DNA of 64,000 nucleotides from Phaeosaccion multiseriatum (taxonomy: Eukaryota; Ochrophyta, other classes), in contig OZ218951.1 in NCBI GenBank assembly GCA_965112735.1, positions 4,712,001-4,776,000 of the forward strand, read 5' to 3'. Below, one piece after another: positions 57,200 to 64,000 of this stretch (within the stretch, counting starts at the first letter, position 1; each line of letters starts with the position of its first letter). A program made the translations under genes and the position numbers. A model generated the notes under the pieces. That model was not told where the DNA came from. It searched no databases and was given only the letters and a program-made list of their open reading frames with translations.

Positions 57200-59161
57200 A
57201 TGCAAAGGACCTTCAGCACTGAGGTAAAGCCCCCCCCCCCCCCCCCCTTGTCCCGCACTCGGAACGACGCACTCACTCGCTCTGCCCATGCATCCCCCCC
57301 TCTTACTCTGGTGCTGCTGCTTTGCTCCTTGTGGCAGGCCACCCTTCTGCGGGAGGCCATCATAAGTGGCCAGAGGGTCAAAAAGGTGGAAGCGGCGGTG
57401 AGAGCCCTCGTCGCTAAAAACGGAGGGAGGAAGGCATGCTTGGACGAGCCCTTCGATGAGAGAGGGTGGTGTCCCCTGACCGGAGCTATACATAATGGGA
57501 GGGTGGACATCATAGCTCTTCTGCTGCAAGAGGCGGCGTCGCCGAATTCTGCAAATCGTGTGAACGGGGGGACTGCGCTAATGTTGGCATGTAAGGTGAA
57601 GGATGCTGCTGCTGTTGTACCACCGCTTCTGTCTGCTGGTGCGGACGTCAATGCAGTAGGGACAGAGGGAACTACGGCTCTCATGGTGGCCTCCCGGCGA
57701 GGGTCCGTGGTGGTGGTGCACAAGCTGCTCTCCGTCGGTGCAAGGGTGGACTTGGTTGAGAGTGATGGCTTCACGGCGTTGATGGCGGCGTCCCAGGAAG
57801 GGCATCATGCGGTGGTGCAACAGCTGCTGTCGGCGGGTGCAGAGGTCGACAAGGCAAATTCGAGAGGCAGTACAGCCCTCATTGGAGCCTCACTTGGAGG
57901 ACATGAAAGAGTGGTCCGGCAGCTGCTGTCAGCCGGGGCGGAGGTCGACAAGACAGAGTCGGAAGGCTTTAGGGCCTTGATGGTGGCGTCCCAGGAAGGG
58001 CACCATGCAGTGGTGCAGCAGCTGCTAGCGGCGGGTGCAGAGGTGGACTGGGCAAATATGAAGGGGCGTACAGCCCTCATTGGAGCCTCACATAGAGGAC
58101 GGGGAAGAGTGGTGCAGCAGCTTCTGTCAGCCGGCGCGGAGGTCGACAAGACAGATTCGGAAGGCTTTACGCCCTTGATCGCAGTCTCCCAGGAAGGGCA
58201 TCGTGCGGTGGTGCAGCAGCTGCTGTCAGCCGGCGCGGAGGTCGATAAGACAGATTCCGGAGGCTATACGGCCTTGCTAATGGCCTCCCAGAAAGGACAT
58301 CTTGCGACGGTGCAGCAGCTGCTGTCGGTCGGCGCTGATCCCAACTTCTTTGATGACAGACATGTTGATGGCCGCACCCCCTTGTACATTGCCGCAAGAA
58401 ATGGACACCACAGGGTCACACAGCTGCTGCTTACCTCCGGGGCAGATGTGAATTTGGGAGGCCACATGGGATTTTTTCCGCTCTATGCTGCAAGCGAAAA
58501 TGGACACGGCATTGTGGTGGATCAGCTCATCGCTGCCGGCGCGGAACTCGACAGCCTTAACGGCGAGGGGGGGAGAAGTGCGTTGATGGGAGCGTCTATG
58601 GAAGGGTACAGAAGCGTTGTGCGGAAGCTGCTCAGGGCTGGGGCAGAGGTGAATGTATTGAGTGGCGACGGGGGGGGGGCGATACACCTGGCGTCTTTAA
58701 ATGACCATGCTCGCGTCGTGGAGGAGCTCATCTCAGGAGATGCTGACGTGGAGATGCTCGATAGTCAGGGGGTGACAGCTTTGCTCATGGCTGCTGGGGA
58801 GGGCTATGAGGGAGTGGTCCGTGTGCTGCTGTCTGCGTGGGCTGATCCTGACAATGGGGGCAAACACGCTGTTGCAACGCCCTTGTTTTGTGCGGCACTA
58901 CAAGGCCACAGCGGGGCGGCGCTGGAGCTGCTCTCGGGAGGGGCCTCACTGTCAAAGGCTCTGACTCAGGCACGAAGGGACTGCGATGAAGCATCTGTTG
59001 AGTTCCTTCTGGCTGCGGACAGACATCACTTTGCGTCACAGAGCGCGCTGGACCTGATGCGGGGCACTGACCTTCTCTTTGGCAAGGAAGGGAGGCTGAA
59101 GGTGTCGCAGAGAGAGGTCAGCCCTGAGGTGCTGCAGGAGGTGGCGGAGGAGATGGCATGA
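57200..59161 (+). CDS. Ankyrin-array protein, copy 4 (615 aa)
   Basis: Exon 1 is 57200-57223 (MQRTFSTE, donor GAG|GTAAAG) and exon 2 is 57338-59161. The 114-bp intron is a multiple of three and has no in-frame stop, so an unspliced message would add 38 residues (VKPPPPPPLSRTRNDALTRS and on). The N-terminal region, about 15 ankyrin units and the C-terminal domain are intact (DRHHFASQSALDLMRG). Several units (GYEGVVRVLLS, LNDHARVVEELISGDADVEM) are more diverged than in copies 2 and 3. Confidence 0.88.
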   Translation: MQRTFSTEVKPPPPPPLSRTRNDALTRSAHASPPLTLVLLLCSLWQATLLREAIISGQRVKKVEAAVRALVAKNGGRKACLDEPFDERGWCPLTGAIHNGRVDIIALLLQEAASPNSANRVNGGTALMLACKVKDAAAVVPPLLSAGADVNAVGTEGTTALMVASRRGSVVVVHKLLSVGARVDLVESDGFTALMAASQEGHHAVVQQLLSAGAEVDKANSRGSTALIGASLGGHERVVRQLLSAGAEVDKTESEGFRALMVASQEGHHAVVQQLLAAGAEVDWANMKGRTALIGASHRGRGRVVQQLLSAGAEVDKTDSEGFTPLIAVSQEGHRAVVQQLLSAGAEVDKTDSGGYTALLMASQKGHLATVQQLLSVGADPNFFDDRHVDGRTPLYIAARNGHHRVTQLLLTSGADVNLGGHMGFFPLYAASENGHGIVVDQLIAAGAELDSLNGEGGRSALMGASMEGYRSVVRKLLRAGAEVNVLSGDGGGAIHLASLNDHARVVEELISGDADVEMLDSQGVTALLMAAGEGYEGVVRVLLSAWADPDNGGKHAVATPLFCAALQGHSGAALELLSGGASLSKALTQARRDCDEASVEFLLAADRHHFASQSALDLMRGTDLLFGKEGRLKVSQREVSPEVLQEVAEEMA

Positions 59162-59943
59162 TGAAAGGGGCACCTCTCGCCTGCGGTGGGAAGGACGACG
59201 GGTGTTGCCCTGAGGGTGAGGACGAAAAGGAAAGGAGCTCTTGTCATGGGAATTGTGTGAGTTTCAGTGAGAGGGTGTTGAGGGAGAGGGCATGCCCATG
59301 CGGAATGGTGCGTCAGCATGAAGGGGCAGTGGGGTAGGCAGGAGGATCAAGGGGAGAGCAACTCCCCTCTCCCGCCCAGGGTGTCCTTGGAAGTGGCGGG
59401 GTGACCTTACTTTTCCATGAACGCCAATGAAAGAGTTACACACGTGGAGGCGAAGGAGGGACCACCCCCCCTTTGCTTGTGACCCGCCTCCAAGGCATGC
59501 CATGCTGCCCCCCTGGGTGCTGCCCCCAACGCCCCGCATGACGAGGGCAGGGGAGAGGAGGAGGAAGGTTTCCTCGGAGCGTCCAAGGCAGAGGCTCGCT
59601 GAAAGTGGGGATATATACTATATACAGTATAGAAGGCTAGAGAAATTGAACGAAGTCGATTAAAGTGAATCAGACCTCGGTCCAGGACCCACTCCACGCC
59701 CCTCCCTCCAGTGAAGCTGATATATGTCAAGGGCACAGGGCGAGGACTTAACGCCACAGCCAGGCGAGGGGGGCGCCCAGAAAATGAACGCAGGGCTGCT
59801 ACAGGTTCCCATTGACATACTTTTCCCTCGCAGCGTCCCTCATCAAAATGAAGGCCACCCCCCCCTCCACTGCCCCGTCAGACAGCTCTCTGTGCCGCTG
59901 CTGTTACCGCACCTCTATCTTTCTGCATCGTTCAACCGGTACC
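59162..59943. other. Ankyrin array spacer 3
   Basis: Shorter version of the spacer; the GAAAAGGAGGTTTTGTGGTG-like stretch is missing. It ends with the conserved leader. Confidence 0.7.
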
Positions 59944-61765
59944 ATGCAAAGGACCTTCAGCACTGAGGTAAAGCCCCCCCCCCACCCGCTTTGTTCCCCA
60001 CTCGAAGGACGCAATAACTCTCGCGCTGCTGCTTTGCTCCTTGTGGCAGGCCACCCTTCTGCGGGAAGCCATCATAAGCGGTCAGAGCGTCAAAAAGGTG
60101 GAAGCGGCGGTGAGAGCCCTTGTCGCTAAAAACGGAGGGAGGAAGGCATGCTTGGACGAACCCTTCGATGAGAGCGGATGGTTTGCCCTGGCCAGAGCTA
60201 TACATGAAGGGAGGGTGGACATCATAGCTCTTCTGCTGCAAGAGGGGGCGTCGCCGAATGCTGCGAATCGTATGGTCGGGTTGACTGCGCTAATGTTGGC
60301 ATGTAATGTGCAGGATGCTGCTGCTGTTGTACCACCGCTCCTCTCTGCTGGTGCGGACGTCAATGCAGTAGGGACAGAGGGAACTACGGCTCTCATGGTG
60401 GCCTCCCAGCGAGGGTCCGTGGTGGTGGTGCACAAGCTGCTCTCCGTCGGTGCAAGGGTGGACTTGGTTAAGAGTGATGGCTTCACGGCGTTGATGGCGG
60501 CGTCCCAGGAAGGGCATCATGCGGTGGTGCAGCAGCTACTATCGGCGGGTGCAGAGGTCGACTGGGCAATGGGAGAGGGACGTACAGCCCTCTTTGAGGC
60601 CTCAGGTAGAGGACATGAAAGAGTGGTCCGGCAGCTGCTATCAGCCGGCGCGGAGGTCGATAAGGCATGTTTCAGAGGCTTTACGGCCTTGATATACGCC
60701 TCCCAGGAAGGGCATCATGCGGTGCTGCAGCAGCTGCTCTCAGCCGGCGCGGAGGTCGATAATACAGATGCCGGAGGCCTTACGGCCTTGATATACGCCT
60801 CCCAGGACGGGCATCATGCGGTGCTGCAGCAGCTGCTCTCAGCCGGCGCGGAGGTCGATAAGACAGATTCGGAAGGTTTTACGGCCTTGCTAATGGCCTC
60901 CCAGCAAGGACATCTTGCGACGGTGCAGCAGCTGCTGTCGGCCGGCGCTGATCCCAACCACTTGGATGTTGATGGCCGCACCCCCTTGTACACTGCCGCA
61001 AGAAAGGGACACCACAGGGTCACACAGCTACTGCTCACCTCCGGGGCAGATGCGAACTCGGGAGGCCACAGCGGATGGTTTCCGCTCAATGTTGCAAGCG
61101 CAAATGGACATGGCCTTGTGGTGGATCAGCTCATCACAGCCGGCGCGGACCTCGACAGCCTTAACGGCGAGGGGGAGAGAAGGGCGTTGATGGGAGCGTC
61201 TTTGCGAGGGCACAGAAGTGTTGTGCGGAAGCTGCTCAGGGCTGGGGCAGAGGTGAATGCGATCAGTGGCGACGGGTATGGAGCGATACACTTGGCAGCT
61301 TCAGAGGGCCATGCTCGTGTCGTGGAGGAGCTCATCTCAGGAGGTGCTGACGTGGAGATGCTCGATGGTCATGGGGTGACAGCTTTGCTCATGGCTGCTG
61401 AGGAGGGCCATGAGGCAGTGGTCCGTGTGCTGCTGTCTGCGGGGGCTGATCCTGACAATGGGGGCAAACACGCTGTTGTAACGCCCTTGTTTTGTGCGGC
61501 ACAACAAGGCCACAGCGGGGCGGCGCTGGAGCTGCTCTCGGGAGGGGCCTCACTCTCAAAGGCTCTGACTCAGGCACGAAGGGATTGCGATGAAGCATCT
61601 GTTGAGTTCCTCCTTGCCGCGGACAGACAGCACGTTGCGTCACAGAGCGCGTTGGACTTGATGCGGGGCACTGACCGTCTCTTTGGCAAGGAAGGGAGGC
61701 TGAAGGTGTCGCAGAGAGAGGTCAGCCCTGAGGTGCTGCAGGAGGTGGCGGAGGAGATGGCATGA
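59944..61765 (+). CDS. Ankyrin-array protein, copy 5 (579 aa)
   Basis: Exon 1 is 59944-59967 (MQRTFSTE) and exon 2 is 60050-61765, with the shortest intron (82 bp) of the family. The N-terminal region is conserved (ESGWFALARAIHEGRVDII). About 14 ankyrin units follow; two adjacent units (LIYAS, QEGHHAVLQQLLSAGAEVDN and LIYASQDGHHAVLQQLLSAG) are near-perfect tandem duplicates. The C-terminal domain is intact (DRQHVASQSALDLMRGTDRL). It is the last member of the array; its 3' flank degrades after about 62160. Confidence 0.88.
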
Positions 61766-62895
61766 TGAAAGGGGCGTCTCTCGCCTGCAGTGGGAAGGAC
61801 GACGGGTGTCGCCCTGAGGGTGAGGACGAAAAGGAAAGGAGCTCTTGTTATGAGAATTGTGTGAGTTTCAGTGAGAGGGTGTTGAGGGAGAGGGCATGCC
61901 CATGCGGAATGGGGCATCAACTTGAGGGGGCAGTGGGGTAGGCAGGAGGATCAAGGGGAGAGCAACTCCCCTCTCCCCCCCAGGGTGTCCTTGGAAGTGG
62001 CGGGGTGACCTTGCTTTTCCATGAACGCCAATGAAAGAGTTACACAAGTGAAGGCGAACAAGAGACAAACCCCTTCCCCCTTTTTCTGTGGTTGCGTTGC
62101 CTGTGATCCCCCTCCAAGGCATGCCATGCTGCCCCCCTGGGTGCTGCCGCCGTTCGTGCTTGCCCCAACGCCTCCCATTATCCGAGAGTCGCCCCCACAC
62201 AGCTATTTGCCCCATTCCTTCCTCCCCTCATCGTTTCATCCAAGTCTTCGGCCGCTGCTGGCGGGCTGGGGATCGGTGAGGTCTACTTCGGGGGTATGGG
62301 AGCTCAAAGCTGCCAGGCAGGCCGCAGTCGTGAGTCATATGGGCCGGAGGGGGAGATGGAGAGAGACGGAGGGGCAGTCGTGAGTCATATCCAAGGAGTC
62401 TTCGCCGATCTGAAAGTGTCAAAGTGCTTTGAGCCATAGACCTGCACAATCCCCCAGAGTGTGTGTGCACCGCTTCTTCTCTCGCTCCTCTGCTGATTCC
62501 AATACTCCCTCTCACAGCAGCCAGGCAGAGCAAGCAACAAGCAACGCCAGCCTTCTCCACTCATGGCCCTGTGCTACTGTGGCACGTACACACTCCATCA
62601 CTCCTTTTGACGAGCCGCATCCTCGCCCCCCCCGTCCTGCCCGCTTGCTTCTCGTGCTTTCCCTCGAACAAGCAACTAGCTATGACAATGACACCCCCCC
62701 GCCGCCCGCCCCCCCCCGAACTATTCTGCACCCCACCCCCCCCCCGTGCGCTTGCACTCTTCGCTCCGCCTCTCGGGTGGCTCTGGCTGTGCCTAGCTAC
62801 TCCTGGCTGCCTGAAGCCGTGTGCTGTCCACCGGAGCTCTCGCACCAGGCAGGGCGGGCGATGACCCCAGCGACTCCCCTACCACCCTTCTAAGG
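61766..62895. other. 3' flank of copy 5 and intergenic region
   Basis: The spacer family continues to about 62160 and then stops. A 17-base direct repeat, GCAGTCGTGAGTCATAT, occurs at about 62325 and 62374. No supported exon lies between 62200 and 62895. Confidence 0.6.
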
Positions 62896-64000
62896 TTACA
62901 AGTAGAGCTCTTCAGAAGGAATCCCCTCCAGCGCGAGCAGCTCAACGGCAATCTCATCCAGCGCTTCGGGGCGAATCCCCCTCTGCAGTGGGCCCCCTTG
63001 CGCCTGCTGTGGACTGCGCCCCTCCGTCTCCCAAACGACGCGATGGCAGATCCGCATCATGTCCGCCACGTCCAGCGAGTCAAAGAAGCGCCCATCAGCA
63101 GCCACAAGGCCACGGACAACTTCATCAAGGCCCTGTTCGCGAGCCCGAGCCAGAGCCTCGGCAACGGAGGCCCCTGCCGCAAGCAGTTCTTGCACGGCCT
63201 CCTCGTTGTCTCTGCTCGCGGCGTCCAGCAGGGCGGTTTTAGGTGGAGAGCCTCTTATCCTGTCCACCTTCGCCCCAGCATGGACTAACACACGAATCAC
63301 CTTCGCATGGCCCTTCGAAGCTGCCACATGAAGCGGAGCGCTCCCGATGGTTGTCAAAAGGTCTACTGTTGCGCCTGCCGATAGCAGGGCCTCCACTACA
63401 GCACAATGGCCTCCTTGAGAAGCAAGAAAAAGGGGCGAAAACATGTCTTCACCTCCGACTGCATCGATGCACGCGCCAGCCGCAAGCAGAACACTCACTG
63501 TCGAGAGATGGCCATGATGGGCTGCGAAATGCAGAGCTGTTCGGGAGAGGGTATCCCTGCTCTCACTGTCCGCGCCACACGCAAGCAGCTGTCGAGCAAC
63601 GGCAGCATGGCCTGCTTCACAAGCCTCATGTAAGGGGGTGGAGCCCCCTTCATCTGCTGGATCCCTCTCTGCACCTGCGAGAAGCAGCTGCTGGACAATG
63701 CCTAAATGACCTCCTCCCGATGCCGCATGTAGCGGTGTCCAGTCCGCCGTGGTCGCCAAATTCGGGTCGGCATCAGCGGACAGCAGCTTCTCCACAACCC
63801 TCCCATGCCCAGCCCAGGCGGCATCATGCAGCGGCGTCGCACCAGTCTCGTCCATCGGATCAATGGCAGCGCCAAGAGAGATCAAATGGTGCACCATGGC
63901 TTCCAGGCCGAATCTGCTGGCCACATGCAGGGCACTCGAGCCGCCTGGCCCTGCCGTCCTGTCTATAGACGCCCCTTCTTCAAACAGCATCCCAACCACA
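62896..64000 (-). CDS. Diverged ankyrin-repeat protein, 5' end outside the window
   Basis: One open frame on the minus strand, at least 367 codons, ends in a stop at 62896. It contains about eight ankyrin units of standard type (GSSALHVASRFGLEAMVHHL, TPLHDAAWAGHGRVVEKLLS, TALHFAAHHGHLSTVSVLLA). The last 80 residues read VAEALARAREQGLDEVVRGL, VAADGRFFDSLDVADMMR, then EGRSPQQAQ and RPEALDEIAVEL. This follows the same pattern as the C-terminal domain of the array proteins although overall identity is low. Its repeats are not near-identical to each other, so it is older or not subject to the same homogenisation. It faces the array tail to tail. Confidence 0.87.
   Translation of the reverse strand, partial: VVGMLFEEGASIDRTAGPGGSSALHVASRFGLEAMVHHLISLGAAIDPMDETGATPLHDAAWAGHGRVVEKLLSADADPNLATTADWTPLHAASGGGHLGIVQQLLLAGAERDPADEGGSTPLHEACEAGHAAVARQLLACGADSESRDTLSRTALHFAAHHGHLSTVSVLLAAGACIDAVGGEDMFSPLFLASQGGHCAVVEALLSAGATVDLLTTIGSAPLHVAASKGHAKVIRVLVHAGAKVDRIRGSPPKTALLDAASRDNEEAVQELLAAGASVAEALARAREQGLDEVVRGLVAADGRFFDSLDVADMMRICHRVVWETEGRSPQQAQGGPLQRGIRPEALDEIAVELLALEGIPSEELYL

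Overview
This window is nuclear DNA from a eukaryotic microbe. Genes are split by GT-AG spliceosomal introns whose predicted exons join in frame over whole proteins. There is no operon structure and no Shine-Dalgarno signal. Secreted proteins carry Thr/Pro linkers, several proteins contain Gln, Ser or Glu runs, and introns are full of microsatellites. A unicellular alga or protist, most probably a stramenopile, fits best. I cannot name the species; a eustigmatophyte-like alga is only a guess.

Layout, left to right. (1) 38-1215 (+) is the C-terminal end of an ABC1/ADCK-type kinase. (2) 2449-2918 (-) is a relic of an ankyrin-gene 3' end. (3) 3802-6792 (+) is a sphingomyelin-synthase-like transferase with a long low-complexity N-terminus. 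(4) 7824-11101 is a mosaic of duplicated exon-like modules ending in a broken Pif1/Helitron-type helicase. (5) 11251-13775 (+) is a secreted von Willebrand A protein. (6) 14441-16895 (-) is a DEDDy 3'-5' exonuclease, divergent from (7) 17201-19827 (+), a KH/SAM protein of Bicaudal-C layout. (8) 20746-22829 (+) is a class 3 lipase. (9) 23644-30476 (-) is a 15-exon armadillo-repeat protein with two GC-AG introns. (10) 30813-31552 is a collapsed, intron-containing copy of parts of the 39-49 kb locus. (11) 32065-33918 (+) is a frameshifted ankyrin gene flanked by foldback elements. (12) 36017-38314 (+) is a secreted Cys-rich protein. (13) 39317-51075 (+) is an 18-exon NHL-repeat protein with very large intronic microsatellites. 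(14) 51673-61765 (+) is a tandem array of four intact ankyrin genes, period about 2.75 kb. (15) 62896-64000 (-) is a diverged ankyrin gene that leaves the window.

The most novel-looking signals are these. A seven-cysteine module occurs twice in each of the two secreted proteins, and in one of them it coincides with a symmetric phase-1 exon. A C-terminal domain is shared by all the ankyrin genes, including the diverged one at the right edge. A dispersed 18-base motif (CAGTTGGTGATACAGCAG) appears in unrelated exons and introns in every reading frame. Three kinds of short inverted-repeat elements and a transduplicated gene patch surround the isolated ankyrin copy.

The genes do not form one pathway. 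The coherent biological unit is the ankyrin family: five tandem-type copies plus a relic and a relative, with conserved 5' and 3' flanks and near-identical internal repeats.
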